From positions 359,501 through 423,500 of the forward strand of contig NW_026731895.1 in the NCBI RefSeq assembly GCF_028476545.1: DNA of 64,000 nt. Reading direction: 5' to 3'. Below, in pieces: positions 49,861-62,581 of this stretch; the first letter of the stretch is position 1; every line of letters starts with the position of its first letter. The notes beneath the pieces are model-generated. The model had not been told where the DNA came from, ran no database searches, and worked only from the letters and a program-made list of their open reading frames with translations. The position numbers and the translations under genes were made by a program. This stretch comes from Physella acuta. Lineage: Eukaryota > Mollusca > Gastropoda > Physidae.

Positions 49861-52160
49861 AATTCTACATGGGGAGGCAGGGGGCGGGTATGTGTGCAGT
49901 TTTCTAATTTTCTGAGCTATTGTTTAAATGTAAGATTTTAATGAGATAGTGACGGTTGTTTATGAGAGAATCTTTTGTCACGTGATATACAAGACAAGTA
50001 AATAATAAAGTTTGTATTAAAAATATCTGCAAGCATTCACTGCGCCATGCACCAGCAGACAAGGACTATAGATGTTGGCCCTTGAGAACTTTACTCCACG
50101 TAATATTAGTTGGGAAAAGGGCGGCTTAGTTGAAAAACACTGTACAATGTGCCCATAATGTTGATCAAAGTGTAAAAAAAAAAGAAACGAGTTAGCGCCA
50201 TCTGGCCGCTCGCGATTTAGCAAATCTGGTTACCTGACCAGTGCTCGCGATATTAAAAATCTACCAACTACCCCACCCCTCCCCCCAGCACGCGTATTTA
50301 GACAACCTCCTATTGCCCCCCCCCCCCTTTGTTATCACAACTTCTCCATTCTCTGGTGTAGCTACGTCACAGCGGGAGGCTGGCAGCGAGTGTGTTAACT
50401 AGCGAACCTAACCCGAACCTAACCCTAGCCTAACACGGGTCTTCGAACAAAACCCGAGGCTAGTTTTTGTTTTTCAGTCATTTTAGTTTTTGAAATACCA
50501 CCAGCACAAAAAAGATGGATCTTAAGACTCAATTCATTTTGACGTCTGGGTGTAAACAAAGGACGAGAACTTGGCGAGATAAGGCGAGAGTTGAGGATTG
50601 GTTTACACGGGGCGGCTTAACAAAGGTCACGTGCTCTAAGTACTGCACCGTTTGTTTTGTAAAGTCATCAGGCTCACGTGACGTGATCTACAGGCTCACG
50701 TGACGTGATCTAGATGTCACGGTCTGAACTCAAGCGACCCAGGGGATGAAGGCATGTTTGAAGTGATGCTTGATACTGACAGGACAGATTGTTGTTGTAT
50801 CTGTTTCTCCCAGCACAATAGTGTATAGATCATTTTTTTTACTCACTAACTTCAGTTACTTCAAGGTTAACTATAACTGATTAGATCATGTAAAGATTTT
50901 AGTTTAATCGACTGAATGTAAAAGTTTGTACCTGTATAATGTCAGCCATATATATCTAAGATTATACCAGCTAGCTGTCATTAAAAAAAAAGACATTTTA
51001 GTATTTATATGTAGTCTACATGTTTCTTTTATTGTTATTTTTTTAAGATTATATATTGTTAAGTATATTTATGTTCCGATTTAGCAAAAATAATATTTAT
51101 TTATAAACTATTTCATGCCAGATCGAAAACAGCAATATAGTTAGTTCGAGATCACACCACAATTCAAAGCTCGCTTTTAAGGCGTGTGATGTCAAGTAAA
51201 AGCAACGATTCGCGACATCCATTTATCTTTAAACAAAAAAAAGGCTCTAAAATTAAAAAAAAAATGTTTTTTTAATAGTCGTAAGTCTTAGTTTACAAAT
51301 TTTCAAACAAAATGTCTAAACTTAATTTCTAAACTTTTCAAATCTTTATTTTAACAGTTAACAGTTTTCAAATAGTATGGCTATTTTAAAGTAGAATGGA
51401 CACAAACACATATGTTCGTCCTTGTCAACAATGATAGACGTGTCTTAGGCGTGTCTTAGGCGTGTCTTAGGCGTGTCTTAGACTGTCTTAGGCGTGTCTC
51501 AGAGCCAGAAGGATCACCATGAAATCAAACACACACACAATCATCCTACAACCGACTCCTACATTGAACCAACTCTTACAAGAACAAGGTAATGAACACG
51601 TTACAAGTTCGTACAAAAAAATGAGTAGGCTATCATTTTTTTCCGGAGTCCGCTTTTGGGCAATCTACTGCGACAAGAATGTTTGACAAAGCATTCTCGA
51701 CAAAGCTCTCGTCCTATTCCACACCATTCTCGTGCGTCATAAATTGTTGTTGATTGGTCGAGTTTTGATGAATGCACGCGAGCGGAAAAGTGCGTGACGG
51801 TGCATCATTGTTCTTATCTGTTCCTGGTGCTAAACGGTGCTAAACGGTGCGCACCACGCGGGGGAATGCACGCAACTTTAATTGCAGATAAGGCACGCCG
51901 TCCGGGATGGTACAACAGATGCTAATTAATATGAAAAACGGTGTCGTTATCTCCCCTGGTGATATAACATCGTTTACTGAAGGGGAGATGACTCTAGCTT
52001 TCAAGAAACAGAACTCCCGCCTCACATCGAAGATTTAGACGGGGTCAAATTTTTATGTAATCTTTGTTTAACAGTTTTATACTATCTCGTTTTTTTTAAA
52101 GTTTAGATTTGTTAGCTATCCTAATATATTATCCTAATATTCCTAATATATAAAAGCCCA
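49861..52160. other. intergenic sequence, no gene recognised
   Basis: CTAACCCGAACCTAACCCTA-like words lie near 50405. A GGCGTGTCTTA repeat (about five copies) is at 51436-51500. The CACGTG duplication at 50672 is listed separately. A 62-codon frame at 50515-50703 has no recognised domain. Confidence 0.4.
50672..50713. repeat. duplicated CACGTGACGTGATCTA motif
   Basis: GGCTCACGTGACGTGATCTA occurs twice, 21 bp apart. Each copy fuses a CACGTG E-box with an overlapping TGACGTGA (CRE-like) core. Confidence 0.85.
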
Positions 52161-52167
52161 TATGCGC

Positions 52168-52168
<1 letters not shown>

Positions 52169-52228
<60 letters not shown>

Positions 52229-52236
52229 TCTCTCTG
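52169..52236. repeat. (TC)n microsatellite
   Basis: About 34 TC dinucleotides with one CC interruption near the end. Confidence 0.97.
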
Positions 52237-53530
52237 TCTGCCGTGCTGGCCCCAACATATTTCCGAACTTTTGTTGAAAATAACATGTTGGATGTAAAAA
52301 AGTATAAACTAATTTTTATTTAAAGAAGCAAAATAAAAATAAATGCATATTCGAATGCATACGCACATTTTTAATTATGCAACTTGAAAAGTGTTTATTT
52401 GTTGTGACCAGAACGAAAAAAAAAATGACGTCAAATGTCACATGCTTAAATTATACAAAGAACACAACACTGATGGCGTCATCTTCCAATTTAAGAATAT
52501 GAAGAAATGAACTATTCAATTCAATTTGATTTAGATCTATAGATCTACTTATCGAGACGTACGATATGAAATGTATAAAATTTTCTCGGCCAAAACTAAT
52601 CCAAATTACTATTTAAAAAAACAACACCCTAAATACCATTGAACATCAGAGTTTTTAACGGAATCATTTAAGTATCTTAATCATTGTGAGCATTTAATAA
52701 TTGTTGTGTTGACTAATAATGTATTTAGTTTGGTTTTAATTTTTCTAATAGGTATTGTCGGCCTATGTTATTTTAAATGTGTCGGATTTTTAGCAATTTA
52801 GTTATTTTTTTTTTTTTGCTTTGTCATTAATATCGTTCAACGTGTAGTAAAGCACATAGCGTTTTGACCAATAAATATTTTATGAATTATTTTTTTCCAA
52901 AAAGGTATAACATTAAAAATATGTAGGCCTACAATTTACATGAAACGGGGACCCGTGGTTAGTCAGGTACTAAGGAGATGAGGAATTTAACGCTACATCG
53001 TATGCTAGTGTGGCTATATTTACACCCTAATACCGATTTAACCATGACCCTAAACTAACCTTAACCTTGACCCTAACGCAACGAACCAATGATATACCTG
53101 CAATTTATTGTCGACTTTAAAAAAAAAATGATAACTTCATTTTCAAAGAATTCCATAAACCATTGAGTACATGTATGTGCATAACCAGTTATACTGTAAC
53201 TCAAATGTTGTAACGGGGAACACATGTTAGCTAATGTTAACAAATTGTTGACAGTTGTAAAATGTTAACAAATTCTTGACAGATGCAGTCCTTCATCCAT
53301 GGATAACATATTGTTAAATGGATGCGAAACACGTCACACAAGTACGGTTCAGGAATTTGACGGATAATTTCGGATATGTTTTCAACCCGTCATTATTTTC
53401 TACTCACCGAAAATTTCCTTATCTAGGGCGAGGCAATAAATTTATAAGGCCACAGCGGAACATGGCCAATTAGATAACAAAGATAATGAGTTCAGATGTT
53501 GATAATGTGTTGGGACGTTAACCTGGCATA
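52237..53530. other. intergenic AT-rich sequence
   Basis: No gene was recognised. A TGACGTCA is at 52426. Confidence 0.5.
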
Positions 53531-53534
53531 ATAT

Positions 53535-53905
53535 TGTGTGTGTGTGTTTTAGTGTGACTGCATGTATGTGTTGTAAAGTGCGACTATGTGTGTGTTTGTT
53601 ATGAAGTGCGAATGCGTGTGTGCGTGTGTGTTATAAAGTGAGACTGCATGTGTGTGTGTGTATTAGAGTGTGGCTGCGAGGGTGCGTGTATGCTTTCTGC
53701 GAGAATATGTGTGTGTGTGTGTGTGTGTGTGTGATTGACTACGCGTTTTCTTGGGGATGTGTGCGTCTTTGTCTCTTTGCACGCATGTGTATATGTGTAA
53801 GGAGGTGTCAAATTCTGTGGGTACATGTGTGCATGTGTTCATGCTTATGTGTGCGTGAATGTGTGTATGTGTATATGTGTATAATTATGTGTATGTATCT
53901 GCGGG
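53535..53905. repeat. GT-rich simple-sequence region
   Basis: Imperfect TGTGTG with CGTG and TATG interruptions, including units near 53545-53680 of about 45 bp sharing GTGTTATAAAGTG. It gives spurious Cys/Val-rich frames. Confidence 0.85.
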
Positions 53906-54935
53906 TATGTCTACGTACGTGTGGGCGTTGACCATGAACATAATCAATGATTACAGCAACACCCGGAGTGATTGCTCCGACAAATTCCAGAATCTCTAAT
54001 CTACAACAGAGATGTTGGGCTGTCCAGGTGCCAATGACGTCATGACTGATGATCACCGCTGGAAACGTTAGCCAGCGGCTATCTCCGGCACCGTGGAATC
54101 GCTGGACCGGTATCGGACGCCGGTCTGGCATCAGAGAGCCTGATAGTTCAGTGGGTGGAACCATCTACGGACGTACCATGGTGACATGCTGAAGTGGGAA
54201 CATGATAAATGATTTGTGTGGGGTGGGGTGGGGGAGTGGGGGGGTCTGGGTGTTTGAGGGGAGGGAGTATCAAGAAGCTTTGTCTGATAAAAACCCGAGT
54301 TAATACGTGTCATTGGGTTTAATGGCACCCATACGATGACAGACTCACAGAGAGAATCAAAGAGACAGACAGTCTCACAGATCTACAGACAAACTCACAG
54401 ACATATTCACAGACAGAACTACAGACAGACTCACAAAGTCACGGAGAGATAGGAGACTTACAGAAAGATAAGTGAGACGGGCACAGAGGGACGAGCATGT
54501 TTTAATAAGGCGTTTGACCACTGGTCAGCCAAATAAAAATTACAGACAGATGTTTTTTTCTATGCTGTGCGGCCGTGCAATAATTATGTAATTTACAAGT
54601 AACCTCTGCAACCTTGTATAAGACGTGATACACTTGACAAAGCTCCAGGTAAACAAAATAAATTAGTCACACAAGGTTTGGCTCGTTAGAAGGGATGTCT
54701 GGTACCCCAGGGGTGATGGTTTAATTAGCCAAAACCCCGAGTAGTCTTTGGTGGTCAGTAGTGATTAACTAATTAAAATGTTAATGCCCGATAAAGACTA
54801 AATAAACAATACTATTGATTAAGGAATTTAAAAAAGATTTGCCATTGAAGACTAATTGGTTGTTGTGTATTGTGAAGTTATGGAGTGGCGTTAAGCACTG
54901 TTTACATTAGGCACAATTGATGCTACTGGGTACAA
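53906..54935. other. intergenic sequence, no gene recognised
   Basis: ACAGACAGACTCACAG-type repeats occupy 54340-54480. A TGACGTCA is at 54035. CCTGATAGTTCAGTGGGTGG near 54138 is box-A-like but lacks a box B. Confidence 0.4.
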
Positions 54936-54937
54936 AT

Positions 54938-55455
54938 GTCCTACTGCTACATGACACAATGGTGCTACTGACACATAACACAGTGGTGCTACTGCTACAT
55001 AACACAGTGGTGCTACTGCCACATAACACAGTGATGCTACTGCCACATGACACAATGGTGCTACTGCCACATTACACAATGGTGCTACTGCCACATGACG
55101 CTATGGTGCTACTGCCACATGACACAATGGTGCTACTGCCACATGACACTCTGGTGCTACTGCTACATGACACAATGGTGCTACTGCCACATAACACAGT
55201 GGTGCTACTGCCACATAACACAGTGGTGCTACTGCCACATAACACAGTGATGCTACTGCCACATGACACAATGGTGCTACTGCCACATTACACAATGATG
55301 CTACTGCCACATTACACAATGGTGCTACTGCCACATGACGCTATGGTGCTACTGCCACATGACGCTATGGTGCTACTGCCACATGACACGATGGTGCTAC
55401 TGCCACATGACGCTATTGTGCTACTGCCACATGACACTATGGTGCTACTGCCACC
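54938..55455. repeat. 24-bp minisatellite, about 21 copies
   Basis: The unit is GGTGCTACTGCCACATGACA plus CAAT, with ATAACACAGT, ATTACACAAT and ATGACGCTAT variants. A block of about five units near 54980-55100 recurs at 55190-55350, showing block duplication. Both strands are open (MVLLPHDT on +, CHVAVAPL on -); coding is not supported. Confidence 0.92.
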
Positions 55456-57170
55456 AGACATTAATTTAAAAAACTGGTGGACACACGGTCACCTGCCAGA
55501 TGTGAAATCACTGCTCACGATGTATTTTATGTTAAGTTTTACTGCTTATTCTCACATATTTCATCATCACCCTCCTTCAGTGACACATAGGGCAGCCACG
55601 GTAAGCTCTTTCCACTTTTACCGGCCTCTGACAATTTTTTTTTGCAGTTTCCCACGATAATGCGACTTTTCCACATATTTTCTATGTGAAAATGTTTTAT
55701 AACTTTTGTGAAGTTGACCTTAACGTCGAATAGAATCTTAGCGAGCAAGTTTTAGCATATCTGACAGTAGCCCTATCTCCGCACGTCCGAACATTCTCCG
55801 AGCCAGCAAATTGTTGTCTGGTCAGCCTGACCTCCCCCAGGGACTGGTTGAGCTGGCGAGACGCTGGGATATGACGGACAGGGCATATGGTCAACTGAAT
55901 TAGCAATTGACCGTGGAATTTAAATAGTCCCTTCAGGCTGTTGGAGTCTTTCATTTCACGTCCGTAGCCGCCATTAAAACCCGAAGTTGGTATGCCGGGC
56001 ATTAACACGTGATAGCGGAGACTGGCGGAATGTAACGAGTTTTGCCGAAGTTCTCGTAAATTTTGAGACATTACGTCAAATTCCAAATGAAAGAAACGAA
56101 GACGGCTTGCCCAATTTTTGCTTAGATCTACGATAATGCAGAAAGTAAGAGTTCCGTATCTTACTTTATTCTTGATTCATAGTCCTTATATTGAATGTTC
56201 CATTAAGAAAACCACTAGAATAATTCGATGATAGTATCAACAAGATACATTCTGAACTTAACGCAGGTAATTCGAATATTGTTTTCATTAAAGAGTATTT
56301 GTGTGTGTTCGTGGATAGAAAAAGAAGTCATCAGAAATAAGTCACCAAAGTACAGTGACACTTTTTGCTAGAAAAAAACATCGTAGAACATTTGTCACAA
56401 AATAAAAACTCAACAGTTAAAAGGGTAAAGAAATAAAAATCACAGTAAATAATCACATAACGAGATACTCATTAAAATTTTAACATTTTGCACGTCAGTA
56501 ATGGGTTAATTTGGGTGAATTATTTTAAATAATGAAATTATTAATTTACATATTTTATACCCACTTATAAATATTAACATATTAATACGATCTAATTATA
56601 AATATTAAGTTAATAATGGCATTAGTTAAATTTAATTACATGTAGCATTATTTTAGCATATTACTTCAACTGTTTAAGTATTCGTTGTGAAAATCTCTTA
56701 ATTAAGGAACTTTTTCTCTAATTTAAAATTTTAATACCTCTTAAACCAATTGACTTCAAATATGTGCCTCTCCCCGAGTCATTCCTCCCCCACACCCACA
56801 CCCACACACCCACACACATGAAGATCACACGGAATAAATCATAGATGTCCATATTTTCAATTTTTTGAGTTAGTGCCATATTCATGAAGTACTTTTGTTT
56901 ATTTATCACATATAACAATATGAAAGCGTAAAACCACCTCGATATCCTCAATGTTTATGATTTTAAAATCATTCCACAATGGAACAGCAAAGGATCTCAA
57001 ACATAAAATCTCAATTATCTCAAAAGTAGAAAACTGTAACTACTGTGGTTTATCCCATGTGGTGTTCAATTGCTTTATTTTATTTTATTTGAACAAATTG
57101 ACAGTCTTTATATTTGGATTGTAAAGTAATATTTTTTTCTGATGTTTTTTATACAGGTAATAAACAATTT
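55456..57170. other. intergenic sequence, no gene recognised
   Basis: A 129-codon minus-strand frame (55697-56086) is the longest non-repetitive frame outside exon 1. It has no recognised motif, so it is not called. The rest is AT-rich. Confidence 0.4.
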
Positions 57171-57174
57171 GTGT

Positions 57175-57285
57175 AGTTTATATTTGTAAAAAATGTGTGT
57201 AGTTTATATTTGTAAAAAAAAGTGTGGGTAGTTTATATTATAAAAAAAATGTGTGTGTAGTTTATGTTGGTAAAAAAAAAGATTT
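57175..57285. repeat. GTGTGTAGTTTATATTTGTA repeat, four copies
   Basis: GTGTGTAGTTTATATTTGTA plus an A-run recurs about every 29 bp. Confidence 0.8.
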
Positions 57286-59490
57286 TATTTGACTTCATCT
57301 TATTTAAAAAATCGAAAGTTTAATGATCGCAGTTTTTCTTATCTAAACTCCCCATAATTCTTCACACCTCCCCTGCCCCCCTCACCTGACACTAGCCCCA
57401 CTGACTGGATTCCTCTCCCCCCCCCCCCCCCCCCCCCCCCCCAAATGACTGGATTCCGTTGACTCTCACGAGTGCCTGAAACCCTTTCACCGAGTCTTTG
57501 ATTCCCCCCAATCAAGATGGCAGCGTGCCCCAGCGGAGCGCGCGCTCAAGTGTGATGAAATGTGATGTGGCTCCCCCGGGGAACATCAGAGAAATAAATG
57601 AGCGTTAAAGTAGTCTGTAATGACTGGGATTTGATCTCGTGACTTCAGTATCATTAGCTTCCCTCCGCGTGTTTTCCAAAGTTTCTGGAGGGGGAGAGAG
57701 AGAGGGTTTAAAATCCGAACAAAGTGTCAACCTCACCTAGCTCTTACTGCCTTATTTTTTTAGATGTTTTAGTTTACAGTTTTAAAATTAAATTTAACGT
57801 AAATGGACTTCTCAGAAATATGAAATATGTATCTGGCCAACCCGAGTTATATCCCAATACATAATAGAACCTTGGATGGCCAGAAGGGCATATGCTAGCA
57901 GTTTAAATTAAGGGGATTTAAAATTGTTTAAGTCAACAGTTTAAAATTGAGGGATGAAATTTGAATTTTTTAGACTTTCTGTAAAACAATCAGAGAAAAT
58001 CAAGTCGAATATTTTTACCTATTAATTCAAAACTTTAAAAAAATGCAGAAAAAAAGTGGTTACTAGTTTAAAAAAAAAAAAAACCTTTTGCCTTAAAAAA
58101 ATATTTAAGTATCGAAAATTTACTTTTTATGGTAATACTAACATGCAAATAATAAAAAGATTAGTAATATGGTTTTTTTCTCTTTTTTTATTTTAAAAAA
58201 AATTGCAATTATGGATATTTCGAATTATTAGAAAATCGTTAATATATATTTTTAAAAATTATATGAGTATCTAAAATGTACACGATTTTTTTTGTACAAA
58301 TAAGCAAGTGATTATAAATCAGTGATTGCGTTTTGCCAAAATAATGACTAGTTTTATGATGCGAGGTTTAATTAAGTGTTTCGTTTATAATTATAAACTA
58401 CACATAAACATGGCATGCATTATCAAACAAATTGCTGCAGGCTATCAGTATATCAATTATTGTTAATCAGTGGCAGATAAAGTTTGAATTAGTGACCAAC
58501 TCCAGGTAAAACCAGAACTGCAGCTTAAAATATAAACCAACCATCTTAAGCCGATTGTAAATATTGAAATGTTTTTCTAAAGTGAGTATATTTAAATATT
58601 TGTGGTTTCCCCGTAGGTTCGCACCGGCCTGCTCGCCAGCGCTAGGGTAGCTTAGAGTATCAACACAGCCCTGTCAAATCGCTTGTTTGGAGAGTAAGCG
58701 CGCGCACCTCCGCGTGAACAGGCCAGCAAAAACCGGCGAGCCCAGGAGCAGACGTCAGATTACCTCGAGGCAATGTTGTTGCACGTGAGAGGAAGCCGAT
58801 TCTCAAGACGATTTTTTTTTCTGTTTTAACTGGATTATCTTTCTTTGATAAATAAAATCGTTTGAATGATTAAAAATCTGATGTCATATTTATAGAGTTA
58901 AAGTGTTGGGATTCTGAAAAAAAATATATAATAGATGGCCGTAAAATATAAATAAATAAACAAAAAAATAAATAAATACGCTATGTAAAAATCGAAGCGT
59001 TGTTTACGATAAGCATTGAAGTTATTACCAGTGATCATGCTTCATAGATTTTTAAAGTAAATATTTTAAAATCATCACTTTAATACATACTGCTAACCAG
59101 ATATCGCTACTAAAGTTGATGACGTCATCGTAACAGTTCGGTGGTATACCGGCCACGGTTCGCTGGTTTCCGGTCATGCCTGGGTGAGTAGGGGGTCAGA
59201 GACGACACGGGACGGGCTCAGGAAAACACTCGGCCGTGCAGCAAGAGAAATAGACAAATATTTGTTCGTCATTCCCGCTCACAAGTCCCCGCACGTGGGG
59301 CAGTCAGGGGAGCGGGAGAAATCTGGGCACAGTGGCAACTCGTGCTATCTGCAGAACCTGGGGGTGGGGGAGGTGGATGGTGCCTGTTATGTGGATAGTG
59401 GCCACTTAAAAAAAATACGCTTTACCCACACTTTGCGTATAATCCACACTTTGGGTAGTATCCACTTTTTCCATTGAACCCTCTACTTCT
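57286..59490. other. intergenic sequence, no gene recognised
   Basis: C26 lies at 57417-57442, followed by CAAGATGGCAGC (YY1-like, near 57513). A GC-rich patch at 58610-58770 and another at 59150-59390 have no recognised product. A TGACGTCA is at 59120. Confidence 0.4.
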
Positions 59491-59605
59491 AATAATAATC
59501 ATTAAAAAACTTTTTAAAAACCCACGTTTTCTGATTGAACTAAAAAGTAGAAAAAAAATGCTATACATCACAATAATGCAAGCGATCACTCTACTATAAG
59601 CGATC
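59491..59605 (+). mobile_element. single arm of the palindromic repeat
   Basis: Closely matches the left arm of the palindrome at 62582-62955: AATAATAATCATTAAAAAAC, then CCCACGTTTTCTGATTGAAC, CTAAAAAGTAGAAAA and CACTCTACTATAAGCGAT. Loop and opposite arm are missing here. It runs straight into the 15-bp array. Confidence 0.8.
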
Positions 59606-59690
59606 AAAAAGACAACTCGTAAAAAGACAACTCGTAAAAAGACAACTCGTAAAAAGACAACTCGTAAAAAGACAACTCGTAAAAAACACG
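59606..59690. repeat. AAAAAGACAACTCGT tandem repeat, five copies
   Basis: A 15-bp unit repeats without change and abuts the tRNA-like segment on its 3' side as seen from the minus strand. It recurs identically at 63037-63127. Confidence 0.92.
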
Positions 59691-59795
59691 TTGTGTGAAT
59701 ACGTTACTGACTAGAACACATAGATTTGAACCCGTGTCGAGTGGGATAGCAATCGTGTGCCCAATCACTCGACCATATCGTCTCCCCCATACTGG
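59691..59795 (-). mobile_element. tRNA-like (SINE) segment, copy 1
   Basis: On the minus strand TGGTCGAGTGATTGG (box A, near 59766-59775) and GGTTCAAATCT (box B, 59722-59732) frame a tRNA-like head with a CACGATTGCTATCCCACTCG stem region. An array of a 15-bp unit follows. Copy 2 is at 63120-63238. Confidence 0.6.
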
Positions 59796-60048
59796 CCACC
59801 AGTTGTTACGGTTGTTTGTACACAAATTACAGTTACTGGGTTATGTCCCTTTTCCCCCACGTTTTTACTACAACGAGCCGACCCGCGGCGTATCATACGC
59901 CGCTATTTAGTTGATTTATTTTCTACTTTCAGTAATTCATAATTTGTGAATTCGACAGTACCAATGCTGCCACTGAAAATATTTGCTTTAAAACACTAAC
60001 CCCCCTCCTTTCCCCCAACTCCGACCCTAAGGAGGCGCTTTCAGCTTG

Positions 60049-60294
60049 TTTTCTAACGGCTCGCAGAGGAGAATTATATATACAGATTATATAGCGGTCT
60101 AAAATGCTCAATAAAATGTTTCCATGGATCAATTTAGTAATAATAACAATTGAATATTCTATTGTCATCCAAAACAAAGCTTCCCTGAAAATTTCAGCGC
60201 GCTAGCTAACTGGGAAGTGCCAGAAATTTCGATCGCAAGATTTGATTGGAAAGACAGAGACGAAAGCAAGTTAAAGAAAATGTGGGAAAAAGGA
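60049..60294. mobile_element. composite repeat, distal block, copy 1
   Basis: From TTTTCTAACGGCTCGCAGAG through AGCGGTCTAAAATGCTCAAT, CAGCGCGCTAGCTAACTGGG and GATTTGATTGGAAAGACAGA. Nearly identical to 63342-63606, which has a short AT/CA-rich addition after GGAAAGACA. Class unknown; the GAAAATTTCAGCGCGC-type words suggest an interspersed element tail. Confidence 0.7.
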
Positions 60295-61495
60295 CAATTC
60301 GTCGAAAATGGATGGGGGAAAATGTGAATGAAAATCCTGTTTTGAAGAAACCTACTATTTTTAAATACATTTTTATTTTGATGTTAATGCTGATGTTTCC
60401 ATAAATCACCTTTAAAATACACATGCATATATAAAAACAATTTGGCCTGTGTAACGATATCTGTAGATGTTTTTAATAGACATGTTAAAGGACTTTGTCC
60501 AATCGGGTTTGAATGACAATGGCAGCTTGACGTGTCAAATAAATCATGATTGAATGTTGTTGACAGTGTCAAGAATGTTTAACCCCTGACCTGAAGCAAA
60601 GTATGAGCTGACCTGTAGGCTAACCTGACCATCTTAGGTCATCTCTACTTGGGATAGGTCTTTTGGTAAACATAAAATACGGTCATCACAACCACGTATA
60701 GGTCTATTGGTTAGCAGCAAGTAATTTGTTAGGTCATGGTATTAGTCATAGGTCTATTGGTTAGCAAATAATTAATTAGGTAATTACAACCAGAGATAAA
60801 TCGTTTGGTAAACATATCGTTTCTAGAAATGTAAAAAAATTTTAGACCATGTATGCTAACAAACACATTAGATCCGAAATTTTCAAAAACTTCGTACTGA
60901 AAACTATTAAACTTTTTAAAAACAATTAACTTTGTATTTGGTTTATAATTATTCTCAAAAAATGGTTTAAAAAAAATTAATGAAAGTTTAATGCAGTGCC
61001 AGATAAGTGAGTTGTGCAGAGTTGTAGTAAAGTGGGAAGCCCCATCATTGACTGGAGTTGGTTAACGGATGCGGCGAGGTTTGTTGAGTCAGGTGATAGC
61101 AGCATGCAACCTGACACCCCTTTATTTCTCGAATAGGCTAATCTGGCTTCACCTCGAGGTCATCCAATCGCCTAGCACATCAGCCTAGCCAACCGTGGTA
61201 AATGTGTGTGGGGAGGGGGGAAGAGGGTACCGAGTTAGTTATCGAACCTCCCCCACCTTGGAACTAAAAAAAAGTTAATTAGAGAAGTTTGAAAAATGTG
61301 TGCACTAATGACAAGTGTGTCAAAAACTAGTTGACGTCATCGTGGGTGGTTGCAGCGTGTGTGCACGTGAGCTCATCAGGACGTGAGTAAATTGGCGTGT
61401 CGGTACTCAGGAACCACAGCTCAGGATTTGCAACCTGTCTAGAATTTTAGAGGGTTCCACTATCTGAAACATGACTATAAGTCTACACATCCTGC
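60295..61495. other. intergenic sequence with degenerate repeats
   Basis: ATAGGTCTATTGGTTAGCA and related words recur at 60640-60815 (roughly 60-70 bp apart). A TGACGTCA is at 61332. No gene was recognised. Confidence 0.4.
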
Positions 61496-61499
61496 ATGT

Positions 61500-62200
61500 A
61501 ATTGTCTAGATTTTTTTAGAAGTTTCACTTTCAGCAGAGTGTCTAAATTTCTAAACGTTTCTCTTTCTGTAAATTGTTAAGACTTTTAGATGTTCCACGT
61601 CCAGAGAATTGTCTGGAGTCCTAGAAGTATCAATTTCAACAAATTGTCTAGAATTCTAAAACTTTGACTTTCAACAAATTGTCTAGAATGCTAAAACTTT
61701 GACTTTCAACAAATTGTCTAGAATTCTAATATTTCTCTTTCAGCTAGTTGCAGTAGCGTAGCGAGGGGGGGGGGGCGGGGTGGGGGACATATGTCCCCGG
61801 GCGCCGACCTTAGGGGGCGCCAAAATGGGTTGGAAAAATATATTGAAAGGTTGAGGGGGATGAAAATTGAAAGTTTGAGGGGGGGGGGTGCAAATGGAAA
61901 TCTCGAGTGGGGGGGGGGGTGCAAATCGAAAGTTTGAGGGGGGGGGGGGGTGTGCAAATGGAAATCTCGAGGGGGGGGGGGGTGCAAATCGAAAAGTTTG
62001 TCCCCGGGAAGGGTCGTTGCGCCACTGGCTATTTGTCTAGAATTTGAAAACTTTCACTTTCAGCTAATTGTCTAGAATTCTAACAGTATGAATTTCAGCA
62101 AATCTTCTAGAATTCTTGACGTATGACTTTCAGCAAATGGTCTAGAATTCTAAAACTTTCAATTGCAGCAAATCGTCTAGTATTCTACAAGTTTGACTTT
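61500..62200. repeat. 35-bp TTGTCTAGAATTCTAAAACT minisatellite
   Basis: AAATTGTCTAGAATTCTAAA recurs at 61641, 61676 and 61711, with more diverged units to either side, each with a CTTTGACTTTCAACAA half. The array is split by the hAT MITE at 61751-62027 and resumes after it. It is unrelated in sequence to the 35-bp array in MyoD intron 1. Confidence 0.85.
61751..62027. mobile_element. hAT-type MITE inserted into minisatellite (277 bp)
   Basis: The left end CAGTAGCGTAGCGAGG and the right end (complement CAGTGGCGCAACGACC) resemble the element at 49034. The flanks GCTAGTTG (61743-61750) and GCTATTTG (62028-62035) are an 8-bp duplication with one mismatch. The body holds about five units of GGTGCAAATCGAAAGTTTGA or GGTGCAAATGGAAATCTCGA separated by G9-G13 runs. 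It interrupts, so postdates, the surrounding 35-bp array. Confidence 0.88.
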
Positions 62201-62228
62201 CTGGACCATGCCTATAGAGTCCACACAA

Positions 62229-62480
62229 AACAAACAACCCATGTATGTGCGTACATTCACACTGTACCGTACGGAACTACCAAACAACCCATGTATGTGC
62301 GTACATTCACACTGTACCGTACGGAACTACCAAACAACCCATGTATGTGCGTACATTCACACTGTACCGTACGGAACTACCAAACAACCCATGTATGTGC
62401 GTACATTCACACTGTACCGTACGGAACTACCAAAAAACCCATGTATGTGCGTACATTCACATTGTACCGCACGGAACTAC
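62229..62480. repeat. 50-bp minisatellite, five copies
   Basis: CAAACAACCCATGTATGTGC then GTACATTCACACTGTACCGT and ACGGAACTAC repeat every 50 bp almost without change. Each unit holds two near-palindromes (TGTGCGTACA, GTACCGTAC). Confidence 0.96.
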
Positions 62481-62581
62481 CAAAAAAACTACCGTCACCG
62501 AAGAAACGAACCATCCCTCTCACAAAAAACTCACCATAAACCCCCAACAAACATCAGAGCTGAACTTAACCCCACCAAACC

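Noticed and set aside
54121-54180. tRNA gene suggested by GATAGTTCAGTGGGTGG
   Set aside because: No box B and no cloverleaf could be drawn.
54917-55660. 247-codon + strand frame
   Set aside because: Mostly the 24-bp minisatellite; both strands are open and the non-repetitive tail has no domain.
55697-56086. 129-codon non-repetitive minus-strand frame
   Set aside because: No recognisable domain, no splice or start context that stands out, and a length possible by chance in 64 kb. Left as unresolved rather than called.
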